A DNA stretch of 50,597 nt from JANMMJ01 sp964543235 (GTDB lineage: Bacteria; Pseudomonadota; Alphaproteobacteria; Rhizobiales; Aestuariivirgaceae): the NCBI GenBank assembly GCA_964543235.1, contig CAZIXE010000026.1, positions 1-50,597 of the forward strand, given 5' to 3'. The position numbers and the translations under genes were made by a program. Of the stretch, positions 18,787 through 25,693 are shown one piece after another. The notes beneath the pieces are model-generated. The model was given only the letters and a program-made list of their open reading frames with translations, was not told where the DNA came from and did no database searches. How positions within the stretch are numbered: position 1 is the first letter of the stretch; each line of letters starts with the position of its first letter.

Positions 18787-19682
18787 AGGTCGATCTCCAT
18801 CCCATCTTTGGCTATTCCCCATCCGGCTCCTTCGACGGCCCGGGCTTCCGGTGATCCCTCCACCAGGATCGGATTGGTATTGTTGATATGAATCAAGAAT
18901 TTCCGGCGCGCTTCGATCCCCGCGAACGCGGCCAGTGTGCCTTCGTTTCCGGACACCGGCAGATGGCCCATGCGGCGACCGGTTTTCGTTCCCAGCCCCT
19001 CCGCAATCATCTCGTCGTCGCGCCACAGCGTTCCGTCGAAAAAGATGCAGTCGGAACCGTCCAGCCGCGCCCGCAAAGCCGTCGTGATCTTCGCGCATCC
19101 CGGAATGTAGTGGAGGCGCCGGCCGGCGTTGTCGCTGATTTCGAGGCCCACCGTGTATTCGCTTTCGAGTTCGGTATTGGGCGATTCGCCTTCCATGTAG
19201 AGCGGCACCTTGCCAGGCACCTCGAACGCCTCGACCTGTAACCCCTCGACCGGCGAAAAGGCCTTGCCGGTGTTGAATGCGGACTGCCTGACAATTTCGG
19301 CGTCTAGCACTGCAAATGCCGGATTGTCCTTGATCGTTTTCAACACCGCACGGGTTCCGAACAATCTGAATGCCGACCCTTCGCGCAGGCTGAGCAGCCC
19401 CCCGATGTGATCGATGTCTGCGTTGGTCAGAACAATGGCCTCGATAGGCGATTGCCGCAGCCCGGTTGGCTGGAGCGCCCTGATCGATCCTATCTGCTCA
19501 CGAATATCCGGCGAGCAATTGAACAACACCCATTTCTTTGACGACACGCTGACGGCAATACTCGATTGCGTCCTTCGGCATACACGAGGATCGCCGTCCC
19601 AGAACAGACGGCAGACACGACACCGGCAGTTCCACTGCGGATAGCCGCCCCCGGCTGCGGACCCAAGTACGACGCACCGCAC
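18783..19682 (-). CDS. pqqB: PQQ biosynthesis hydroxylase PqqB
   Basis: A 299-residue metallo-beta-lactamase-fold protein. Near the N-terminus YPQWNCRCRVC supplies the structural zinc cysteines (Cys19, Cys21, Cys24) and TNADIDHIGGLLSLREG holds the metal-site residues. In current models PqqB hydroxylates the tyrosine part of the PQQ precursor. The start is GTG at 19682. It lies 62 bases after the pqqA stop, and a perfect stem-loop in that gap probably lowers expression of pqqBCDE relative to pqqA. Confidence 0.95.
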   Translation of the reverse strand: MRCVVLGSAAGGGYPQWNCRCRVCRLFWDGDPRVCRRTQSSIAVSVSSKKWVLFNCSPDIREQIGSIRALQPTGLRQSPIEAIVLTNADIDHIGGLLSLREGSAFRLFGTRAVLKTIKDNPAFAVLDAEIVRQSAFNTGKAFSPVEGLQVEAFEVPGKVPLYMEGESPNTELESEYTVGLEISDNAGRRLHYIPGCAKITTALRARLDGSDCIFFDGTLWRDDEMIAEGLGTKTGRRMGHLPVSGNEGTLAAFAGIEARRKFLIHINNTNPILVEGSPEARAVEGAGWGIAKDGMEIDL

Positions 19683-19711
19683 ACGGCCTATCCTTGATCA
19701 TACAGCGGATC

Positions 19712-19736
19712 ATGCCGGAGCACGAGGCTCCGGCAT
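19712..19736 (-). terminator. Stem-loop between pqqA and pqqB (attenuator or processing site)
   Basis: ATGCCGGAGC at 19712-19721 and GCTCCGGCAT at 19727-19736 are exact complements, forming a 10-base-pair stem with a five-base loop. No T run follows on the minus strand, so it is more likely a partial terminator or a 3' stabiliser of a short pqqA transcript. The substrate peptide is needed in larger amounts than the enzymes, and such an arrangement would provide that. Confidence 0.65.
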
Positions 19737-19744
19737 TGTCCAAA

Positions 19745-19822
19745 CTAGAGCTCGGCCGGAAGGTAGTCGTTGATCTCAAGACCAACGCATACTTCCACGA
19801 GACGCGGTGTTTGCCACTTCAT
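19745..19822 (-). CDS. pqqA: PQQ precursor peptide PqqA
   Basis: A 25-residue peptide, MKWQTPRLVEVCVGLEINDY followed by LPAEL, read on the minus strand. It has the diagnostic Glu16 and Tyr20 spaced as E-x3-Y; these two residues are cross-linked and become the PQQ skeleton. The opening MKW and the VCVGLEI core match PqqA of other proteobacteria. AAGGAG lies eight bases upstream of the ATG. The gene is short enough to be missed by automatic calling. It heads the operon pqqABCDE followed by the gene at 16327. Confidence 0.95.
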   Translation of the reverse strand: MKWQTPRLVEVCVGLEINDYLPAEL

Positions 19823-19962
19823 AGTCGCTCTCCTTTGGCTCGAGTGACGACGGACGTATTGGTTGTTCAGCCCTCACTCACACGTGCCACCATGTGCCAT
19901 AGACCCGTTTGGGTCAAGGCTTCGGAGCCACATTACGAAAACTTAAAGCTTTGAAACTGCAA

Positions 19963-19994
19963 GCGAAAACATTACCGCTCTGTAATGTTTGCGC
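19963..19994. promoter_or_regulatory. Inverted repeat upstream of pqqA, candidate operator
   Basis: AAACATTAC at 19967-19975 and GTAATGTTT at 19982-19990 are exact inverted copies separated by six bases. Outside one mismatched pair the symmetry continues for three more bases (GCG at 19963-19965 with CGC at 19992-19994). A further copy of the half-site ACATTAC occurs at 19930-19936. The site lies about 140 bases before the pqqA start in an AT-richer stretch, as expected for a dimeric regulator or a promoter region. No regulator is assigned. Confidence 0.5.
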
Positions 19995-20127
19995 CATACG
20001 GCCTGTGACGATGCCACGCGAACTTGCGAATGAGAAACGGGCACCGCAACGTTCACTCTGCGGAGGATTTCTTGCACGCCCGTCGCTGGTTTGCCGCCGC
20101 CGACTTTCTCCTCGTCGGCCTTCCGGT

Positions 20128-20388
20128 GACTTCTCGTGCGCAGATCACGTTTGGCAGGCCGTCGGCAACTTCCGGGACAAGTCCTGGCATCCTGTGGTTG
20201 AAAGGACTGAAGGCGAGAATGGCAATACAATCGATGCAACCCGCCGATTGGTGCTCAAGGGTGGCGCAATTGACGAGATCCGTTCCAAGTACGACGCGCG
20301 TACAATGACCTCCTCTCACCGCATCACCGGAGTTGACGTGATAGCGCTCCCCGTCAACGAGTACGCGTTACACATAACGGTGAGAGCC
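20128..20388 (+). pseudogene. Remnant of an SRPBCC (polyketide cyclase-like) protein gene
   Basis: In one plus-strand frame the translation reads as the middle of a small SRPBCC/START-fold protein: ADHVWQAVGNFRDKSWHP, then ERTEGENGNTIDATRRLVL, GGAIDEIRSKYDA and VDVIALPVNEYALHITV. The family pattern (a VW..VG.F...WHP opening, an R.L....G..I.E....YD centre and an LPV..Y strand) is clear. No proper start or signal peptide is in frame, and the expected C-terminal part is missing because the frame runs into unrelated sequence near 20388. SRPBCC genes occur beside xoxF and PQQ loci in some methylotrophs, so this looks like a decayed member of the cluster. Confidence 0.55.
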
Positions 20389-20614
20389 GCGCGGTCATCG
20401 ACGTCGCGGCGCTTGCAGGCATTGCCCGCGATGTAGGCGGCAGCTACCCGGAAGGCATTGTTTCCGCCAAGAAGGAGAAATTCGTCTGCACTGCCGATTG
20501 GGATGACAGCACCCTCGACAAGATGACCTCGGCATCGCGGATATCGTGGCCGAAGCGAAAACCGGCGACGGCCCCCGCGCTCGTGGCGCATTCATCAAGC
20601 GCTCAAGTGTCTGA
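20358..20614 (+). pseudogene. Second coding remnant of unknown identity, with a frameshift near 20527
   Basis: A different plus-strand frame gives a protein-like stretch (RAVIDVAALAGIARDVGG, then EGIVSAKKEKFVCTADWDD and STLDKM). Near 20527 the sense continues only after a shift, as DLGIADIVAEAKTGDGPR and then RGAFIKRSSV with a TGA at 20612-20614. The pieces look like one protein broken by an indel, or two fused remnants; I do not recognise the family. The stop lies four bases from the stop of the convergent gene at 20619. Together with the SRPBCC remnant it accounts for most of the 796-base gap between pqqA and the next gene. Confidence 0.4.
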
Positions 20615-20618
20615 ACCT

Positions 20619-21206
20619 TCAGCCTGGCGATTCGCCCGGGCGTGGCATGGGTTCGATCAGTTGGAGCGGCAAGTCGAAGTCAGCCCAGCCGTCGGTTCCC
20701 TCCGGGTACCATATGACATTGCTGTAGCCGTAGCTGAGTGCACGTTTGGCCGCGTTCCACGACATCCAGCAGTTAGCCAGGCAGAAGAATACCAGCCGTT
20801 TGGCCTTGTTACCGCCAGTCGCCTGTCTGAGACCATTCTCGAAATAGGCGTTCATCTCCGGCGTCAGTGCCCCGTAGCCGACGTCGACGAGCCAGATGCT
20901 GCCCGGGATCGACCGTCTCGGTTTTTCGCGAAAGATGGTCCCTGGCGGCAACTTGGGTCTTGGCGGGCGGGGAAACACGTCAACAAACAGGGCCGACTTC
21001 TCCCGCCAGAGTCGGGCAGCCGCTTCGGTGTCAATGACGGCCGCGCCGGAAAGCGTTGCGGGGACAGCGCCGCGATAATCATCCATTTGATAGCCGGGTG
21101 GTTCTGGCACAGCGTCCTGGGCATAGAGGCTGTCTGGCTGGATGTTCGGGAATAGTGCGAGGAGCAGCAGCCCGCCCGCAGCGCGAGCGGCGCTCCACGG
21201 CGTCAT
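20619..21206 (-). CDS. PQQ-associated CXXCW-type rhodanese-like periplasmic protein
   Basis: A 195-residue exported protein (signal peptide LLLLALFPNIQPDSLYAQ). It belongs to the rhodanese-like family named for its Cys-Cys-Trp motif and known for co-occurring with PQQ-dependent catabolism. The motif here is CLANCWMSWNAAKRA (Cys142, Cys146, Trp147), followed by the usual YGYSNVIWYPEGTDGW. Its biochemical role is not established. The ATG at 21206 overlaps the xoxJ stop, so it is the fourth gene of the xoxFGJ unit. Confidence 0.88.
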   Translation of the reverse strand: MTPWSAARAAGGLLLLALFPNIQPDSLYAQDAVPEPPGYQMDDYRGAVPATLSGAAVIDTEAAARLWREKSALFVDVFPRPPRPKLPPGTIFREKPRRSIPGSIWLVDVGYGALTPEMNAYFENGLRQATGGNKAKRLVFFCLANCWMSWNAAKRALSYGYSNVIWYPEGTDGWADFDLPLQLIEPMPRPGESPG

Positions 21207-22051
21207 TGCTCGATGGCCCTGTTGTTCTCGTCAAGCAGCGGCACACCGTACTCGAGAAGGACGCTGTTGATCTCCTTCTGTGAATCACGGAGGACCCGGT
21301 TGAGTTCACGCTTCCACTGCTGGTCGGTGGCACGCACCCCCATTGTGATACGGTAGACCATCCGCGAGCCCTTCTTCTCGTGGATCAGCGGCACGACAAC
21401 GAGTGAATCGTGCAGCTTCTTGGCGTGGTATCCGGCAATGGGTCCCCACAGGAGCCCGGCATCAATCACCCCGTCAAGCACGTCCTTTACCATTTGAGCG
21501 GAGGGGTTTTCGAGGCGGGTGTCGACCATCAGCTGGTAGGGTCTCGCTTTGGCCAGCAGCCCATTCATCGCGAGATTCGTGGCGGGTGGTGTCCCTGCAA
21601 TCACACCGACGGCCTTGTCCCTGAGCCGTGGGTCGTCGAGTGACTCGACACCGTCCAACCCGGAGCCCTTTTTATAGATGAGCGCATAGGCCGTGCGATA
21701 GTACGCATTGGTATTCTGCACCAGCTCGTCGCCCTGCGGGTAACCCATGATTACGTCGCAACGATGCTCGCCGAGCGTCTTGCGGACGAAGCCCGTTGCC
21801 ATGGGAAACCACGTGTACTGCACCGCCTTGCGTCCGAGTTTGGCGCTGATGAGTTGGGCCAGCTTGTTCTCAAATCCCTCGCCCTTCTCATTCGAGAAGG
21901 GCAGACTGTTGGGATCTGCACATACCCGGAAGTAGTCGGGATCCACCAGCTCCCCGCCGGCCCCCAATCCTGTCGATTGTGCTTGCGCTGAGCCGGCCGC
22001 AACCAGCGTCGCCATTATGGCCACAAGAATGCGCATGCTATTGAGCCACAT
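21203..22051 (-). CDS. xoxJ: XoxJ, periplasmic binding-protein-like partner of XoxF
   Basis: A 282-residue exported protein of the family 3 solute-binding fold, similar to MxaJ. A signal peptide (MRILVAIMATLVAAGSAQAQ) precedes a mature domain containing YFRVCADPNSLPFSNEKGEG, the typical opening of MxaJ/XoxJ proteins. XoxJ is thought to help activate or mature XoxF in the periplasm. I chose ATG at 22051 because AGGA lies five bases upstream; ATG at 22036 would also leave a full signal peptide. It follows xoxG by seven bases and overlaps the next gene by four. Confidence 0.92.
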   Translation of the reverse strand: MWLNSMRILVAIMATLVAAGSAQAQSTGLGAGGELVDPDYFRVCADPNSLPFSNEKGEGFENKLAQLISAKLGRKAVQYTWFPMATGFVRKTLGEHRCDVIMGYPQGDELVQNTNAYYRTAYALIYKKGSGLDGVESLDDPRLRDKAVGVIAGTPPATNLAMNGLLAKARPYQLMVDTRLENPSAQMVKDVLDGVIDAGLLWGPIAGYHAKKLHDSLVVVPLIHEKKGSRMVYRITMGVRATDQQWKRELNRVLRDSQKEINSVLLEYGVPLLDENNRAIEQ

Positions 22052-22058
22052 CTCCGTC

Positions 22059-22568
22059 CTAGTTCGCCATGCAGGCTTCCTCGGCAGCGCGCGTGGCGTC
22101 GGTCTTGTCTTCGCGCTTCTGGGGCCGGCCGCGCGGGATGGCGTCGTCGGCGCGGGCGCGCAGGTAGACATAGAGATCGTCAATGTGGCACGCGACAACC
22201 TTGTTCAGGCCGAATGCCGGCATGACGCTCTGCTGCGATGTCGTTACGTTCTGACGGCCGTTGATGACGACATCCATGAACTGTGTGTAGTCCATACGAT
22301 TGAGCGAGTCGTGCAGGGCCGGAGCATAGCTGGAGCCGAGCGCGTCCGGGCCGTGACAGACATGGCATTCGGCGTGGTATAACCTGAAGCCTGCATAGGT
22401 GAACCAGTCGATCATGCCGTCGGGTTGCACGTTGTATGTCGGATTGTCGTTCTTGTCGTAGTATTTGCCATCCTCGGAACGGACGGCCTTGCTGTCCTCC
22501 GGGTTCCCGGCCAGAGCAGCACCGCCCGCCAGCGCCAGAGCCATGAGGGCCGCGCAAATCCTCACCAT
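22059..22568 (-). CDS. xoxG: XoxG, cytochrome c electron acceptor of XoxF
   Basis: A 169-residue c-type cytochrome with a signal peptide ending near residue 20 (GAALAGN). One heme site, AECHVCHGPDALGSSY, gives Cys68, Cys71 and His72, and the axial methionine is probably that in SVMPAFGLNK. Sequence and position match the dedicated cytochrome cL-like acceptor of lanthanide methanol dehydrogenase. The C-terminal extension with AEEACMAN has an extra cysteine. It lies 120 bases after xoxF, separated by a strong stem-loop. Confidence 0.94.
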   Translation of the reverse strand: MVRICAALMALALAGGAALAGNPEDSKAVRSEDGKYYDKNDNPTYNVQPDGMIDWFTYAGFRLYHAECHVCHGPDALGSSYAPALHDSLNRMDYTQFMDVVINGRQNVTTSQQSVMPAFGLNKVVACHIDDLYVYLRARADDAIPRGRPQKREDKTDATRAAEEACMAN

Positions 22569-22622
22569 TTCTTCCTCACACGCTTGTTGCAGTGTCGGCC
22601 GGCAGGCCCGGCCCTTATTGTT

Positions 22623-22662
22623 AGGGCCCGGTGATTTGCTGTTCGCAAAACCACCGGGCCCT
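22623..22662 (-). terminator. Extended stem-loop between xoxF and xoxG
   Basis: AGGGCCCGGTG at 22623-22633 pairs exactly with CACCGGGCCCT at 22652-22662 (11 base pairs). Inside, TTTGC at 22635-22639 pairs with GCAAA at 22645-22649 around a five-base loop, giving one long hairpin. No T tract follows on the minus strand, so full termination is doubtful; the likely effect is partial termination or 3' protection of the xoxF message, making XoxF more abundant than XoxG and XoxJ. Confidence 0.7.
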
Positions 22663-22688
22663 CGCGTTCACTTCAGATCAAACTGGCC

Positions 22689-24500
22689 TCAGTTGCCGAG
22701 TTCGAAGACGGTGAGCTGACCGCCGAGTGCCGTGTACTTGCTCAACCCGGCATAACCGCCGACCGCGCCAAGGCCGGCCGTCGGGTCTGTCAGGCCGGCC
22801 GCGAGGCCGATACCTGCCCAACCGCCGACACCCGACAGCACCGCGACATATTGTTTGCCGCCATGCTCATAGGTCATCACGTTGCCGATGATGCCCGACG
22901 GGGTCTTGAACTTGTAAAGTTCCTTGCCCGTCTTGGCGTCAACCGCCTTCAGATAGCCTTCGAGCGTGCCGTAGAACACCACACCGCCGGCCGTCGACAA
23001 CGCACCACCCCAGGCCGAGAATTGTTCGGGGTTCGACCATACGATCTTGCCCTCACCGGCATCCCAGGCGATGAAGTTACCCATGCCGCCGTGGCTGTTC
23101 GGCGCCGGGTACATCGAGAGGGTGGCGCCCACATAGGGCTGACCCGCCGTATAGCTGACGCGGAACGGCTCATAGTCCATGCACACATGGTTGGTCGGCA
23201 CGTAGAACAGGCCAGTGTCCGGAGAGAACGATGCGGGCTGCTGGTCCTTGGTCCCCAACGCCGCCGGGCAAACGCCGGTGGTGTTGACGTCTTCACCGTT
23301 CTGGTCCGTCGAGTACTTGGCCACGACGGCCGGACGGCCATAGGTCGCGCTGTTCGGATCCATATCGACACCGGTCGTCCAGTTCACAACCGGGTCGTAC
23401 TTCTCCGCAACGAGCAACTCGCCGTTGGTCCGGTCGAGCGTGTAGGCCAGGCCATTACGATCGAAGTGGACCAGGGCCTTGCGTGGCTGTCCCTTGACGT
23501 TGATGTCGGCAAGGATCATCTCGTTGATGCCGTCATAATCCCACTCGTCGTGGGGCGTCATCTGATAGACCCACTTGGCCATGCCGGTGTCGACATCGCG
23601 GGCAAAGATCGTCATCGACCAGCGGTTGTCACCGGGCCTCTGCTTGGGATTCCAGGTCGAGGGATTGCCGGTTCCGTAATAGACAAGGTTCAGATCCTTG
23701 TCATAGGAATACCAACCCCACGTCGTACCGCCGCCGATCTGCCACTGATCGCCTTCCCAGGTCGCCGTGCCGGAGTCTTTTCCGACCGGCTTGCCGAGAT
23801 GCGTAGTCTTGTCGGGGTCCATCAGGGTGTCGGCATCCGGCCCCATGGAATAGCCACGCCATGCAAGCGTGCCGTCCTTGAGGTTGTAGGCCGTCAGGGA
23901 GCCGCGTACGCCAAACTCGCCGCCCGAAATGCCGATCAGCACCTTGTCCTTGATGACCATGGGCGCCGATGTGCCGGTCGAACCCTTGGACGGATCACCG
24001 TTCTTCACCGACCACACGACCGCGCCGGTCTTGGCGTCCAGCGCCACCACCGTGGTATCGGCCTGGTGCAGGATAATCTTGCCGTCACCATAGGCGACGC
24101 CGCGATTGACCGTGTCGCAGCACATCACAGGAATCACGTTCGGATCCTGCTTGGGCTCGTACTTCCAGACGATCGAACCGCCGTCATCGAGGTTCAACGC
24201 ATACACGATGTTCGGGAAAGGCGTATGCACATACATCATGTTGCCGATCACGAGGGGGTTGCCTTCGTGGCCGCGCAGCACGCCGGTCGAGAACGTCCAA
24301 GCTACTTTGAGCTTTCCGACATTATCGGCCGTGATCTGGTTGAGTTTGGAATAACGCTGATTCCAGTAGTCGCCCGTCGGCATTGCCCAATTCTTGGCAT
24401 CTGCCGCAAGGCCAGCAACTTCGTCGTTGGCAATTGCCGGTGTTCCGCAATAGCCCGCGACGACCGCTGCACACGCTGTTGCAAAGAGCAGTTTTCGCAT
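22689..24500 (-). CDS. xoxF: Lanthanide-dependent methanol dehydrogenase XoxF
   Basis: A 603-residue periplasmic PQQ enzyme that oxidises methanol, in some homologues as far as formate. After a signal peptide (cleavage near AIAND) comes an eight-bladed quinoprotein propeller with repeated tryptophan-docking motifs. Visible active-site features: the vicinal disulfide Cys127-Cys128 in VMCCDTVNRG, Glu195, Asn279 and the sequence HDEWDYDGINE, in which Asp321 is the catalytic base and Asp323 the extra carboxylate that marks lanthanide enzymes; calcium-type MxaF has Ala at this last position. The overall sequence is closest to the XoxF5 type, judged by eye. ATG at 24500 has GGGAGGA six bases upstream. 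The leader carries three inverted repeats. Confidence 0.97.
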   Translation of the reverse strand: MRKLLFATACAAVVAGYCGTPAIANDEVAGLAADAKNWAMPTGDYWNQRYSKLNQITADNVGKLKVAWTFSTGVLRGHEGNPLVIGNMMYVHTPFPNIVYALNLDDGGSIVWKYEPKQDPNVIPVMCCDTVNRGVAYGDGKIILHQADTTVVALDAKTGAVVWSVKNGDPSKGSTGTSAPMVIKDKVLIGISGGEFGVRGSLTAYNLKDGTLAWRGYSMGPDADTLMDPDKTTHLGKPVGKDSGTATWEGDQWQIGGGTTWGWYSYDKDLNLVYYGTGNPSTWNPKQRPGDNRWSMTIFARDVDTGMAKWVYQMTPHDEWDYDGINEMILADINVKGQPRKALVHFDRNGLAYTLDRTNGELLVAEKYDPVVNWTTGVDMDPNSATYGRPAVVAKYSTDQNGEDVNTTGVCPAALGTKDQQPASFSPDTGLFYVPTNHVCMDYEPFRVSYTAGQPYVGATLSMYPAPNSHGGMGNFIAWDAGEGKIVWSNPEQFSAWGGALSTAGGVVFYGTLEGYLKAVDAKTGKELYKFKTPSGIIGNVMTYEHGGKQYVAVLSGVGGWAGIGLAAGLTDPTAGLGAVGGYAGLSKYTALGGQLTVFELGN

Positions 24501-24531
24501 CAAGTGTCCTCCCAGACATTTAGCTTGCGTG

Positions 24532-24591
24532 GGCCGACAAATGACAAGTCATTCGACGCTGCCATAGCGTCGGCCACAGTCCAGACTGTGG
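24532..24591 (-). promoter_or_regulatory. Tandem inverted repeats in the xoxF leader, candidate riboswitch, attenuator or operator array
   Basis: Three perfect inverted repeats lie almost end to end upstream of xoxF. IR1 is AATGAC-AA-GTCATT (24540-24553). IR2 is CGACGCT-GCCAT-AGCGTCG (24554-24572). IR3 is CCACAGTC-CA-GACTGTGG (24574-24591). In addition GGCCGAC at 24532-24538 is the exact complement of GTCGGCC at 24569-24575; this pairing would enclose IR1 while breaking IR2 and the base of IR3, so two exclusive folds exist. IR1 and IR3 have only two-base centres, which suits protein-binding palindromes better than RNA hairpins; IR2 has a good five-base loop. The block ends about 20-25 bases before the xoxF ribosome site. 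Confidence 0.6.
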
Positions 24592-25125
24592 GAAGGGTTC
24601 CGGCAGCGTGTCACGACCTCGGCGGAGGTATTAGGGGGGCACCGTTAACCTGATACCCCAACCTCGGCCTTCGATAGAAACGCCAACGCTCCCTTTATTC
24701 GCTGACGCCCTTGAAACCGGAAACCTTTTTTAGGCTACGACAGAATTTCCCAAGTGACAAGAAGGATTGTGAAACTCTTGTAAGATTCTGCGCGCAGCCA
24801 AAACTCATACTGACGCAACTCACCTCGCCTGCATGAACGTGCGATACGTCCAAACGGTTGCAATCCAAGCTGAATTTTTTGTCATTTTTGGGTCATGACG
24901 GTTCCTTGATGGCGCGGTCTTTTCATGTCATTCTTGCGATGGGGTACGAAAGTAGAATGGCGTTACGGCACATTGACCGGGTGGTCACAACGAGCGGGCC
25001 GGCGCTGTTAGGAGAAGTGGGGAAATCGTGGGGGCCTTCAGGCCAAGAAGAGGCGGCTACGCCCGACCCTGAATCACATCCAGTAGATTTTCCTCCAGGT
25101 TTGGGAACATCAGGAGGACTTGAGA
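24592..25125. other. Divergent intergenic region between xoxF and the DUF1097 gene
   Basis: No gene is supported in this stretch. It must contain the xoxF promoter on the minus strand and that of the DUF1097 gene on the plus strand. It is richer in A and T than its surroundings, with several GTCAT elements, including a GTCATGAC palindrome near 24890 and GTCATT copies, that resemble the half-sites of IR1 in the xoxF leader. A TTGTCA on the minus strand near 24755 could be a -35 element, but its downstream -10 partner is weak. Short open frames here lack ribosome sites. Confidence 0.5.
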
Positions 25126-25620
25126 ATGGATCTTGTTACAGCTCTAGCCGTTGTCATCGGCATCATGGGCGCAATTGCAACCTGGGTTGCAGTCACAGCG
25201 GGAACGCAATTCATCACAATCTGGGCGATATTTATTGGCTGGGCCAGCTACTACCACTGCGGTGGTAAGGAGGCAGGTCTGCAAAGTTCGGCCGCCGCCA
25301 ACATCTGGGGTGCCATTTGCGCCGCAGTGGCATTACTTGTGGCGCAGGCAATAGGTGTAACCGCAATAACCGCGGCGATCTGCGTCGGCGTGACAGTGTT
25401 CATCCTCATCATGGGCGCCAAGGTACCGGCTCTGAGCGCCATACCGGCAGGCGTCTACGGATATGCGGTCACTGCCGCAGCCGTACTGACTGGTGGGGCA
25501 CTGGGCGGTGGCGCCGGGGCTGTGATCACCGCAGCGATTGCCATGGCCGTCTCCCTGGTGATCGGCAATGTGCTCGGCTACATCTCCGAGAAGATTGCCG
25601 GCGCCTTGGTCAAAAGCTGA
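25126..25620 (+). CDS. DUF1097 family integral membrane protein
   Basis: A 164-residue inner-membrane protein with about five hydrophobic helices and very few charged residues. The N-terminal helix and loop (FITIWAIFIGWASYYHCGGK) carry the Gly-Trp-Ala and His-Cys-Gly-Gly pattern of DUF1097 proteins, such as E. coli YcdZ, whose function is unknown. ATG at 25126 has AGGAGG eight bases upstream. It is transcribed away from xoxF and ends in a clear terminator, so it is a single-gene unit. Its position opposite xoxF suggests a link to methanol or metal handling, but nothing in the sequence proves this. Confidence 0.88.
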   Translation: MDLVTALAVVIGIMGAIATWVAVTAGTQFITIWAIFIGWASYYHCGGKEAGLQSSAAANIWGAICAAVALLVAQAIGVTAITAAICVGVTVFILIMGAKVPALSAIPAGVYGYAVTAAAVLTGGALGGGAGAVITAAIAMAVSLVIGNVLGYISEKIAGALVKS

Positions 25621-25646
25621 CCCTGTTTGAATTGTTGCGTTCCGGG

Positions 25647-25680
25647 CCTCTCCGTCGCAAGACGGAGAGGTTCTCGTTTT
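25647..25680 (+). terminator. Rho-independent terminator after the DUF1097 gene
   Basis: CCTCTCCGTC at 25647-25656 pairs exactly with GACGGAGAGG at 25661-25670 around a GCAA tetraloop and is followed by TTCTCGTTTT. This is a textbook terminator. The ribosome site of the next gene (GGGGGAG at 25681-25687) begins directly after it, so that gene's transcript must either read through or start inside the hairpin region. Confidence 0.85.
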
Positions 25681-25693
25681 GGGGGAGCCCACC

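Noticed and set aside
19909..20436. A 175-residue plus-strand frame as an intact gene
   Set aside because: Only its middle (about 20128-20388) resembles a protein family; the N-terminal part has no signal peptide or start and the C-terminus does not match, so I list it as a pseudogene remnant.
22689..24500. Assignment as calcium-type methanol dehydrogenase MxaF
   Set aside because: The extra aspartate in HDEWDYDG marks the lanthanide type, and no mxaI gene for a small subunit is nearby.
22851..24653. A 600-residue open frame opposite xoxF
   Set aside because: It mirrors the xoxF codons, has no ribosome site or recognisable domain, and xoxF itself is certain.
24858..25268. A 136-residue frame between xoxF and the DUF1097 gene
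   Set aside because: It runs out of frame into the DUF1097 gene, lacks a ribosome site and has no family character; the region is better read as regulatory.
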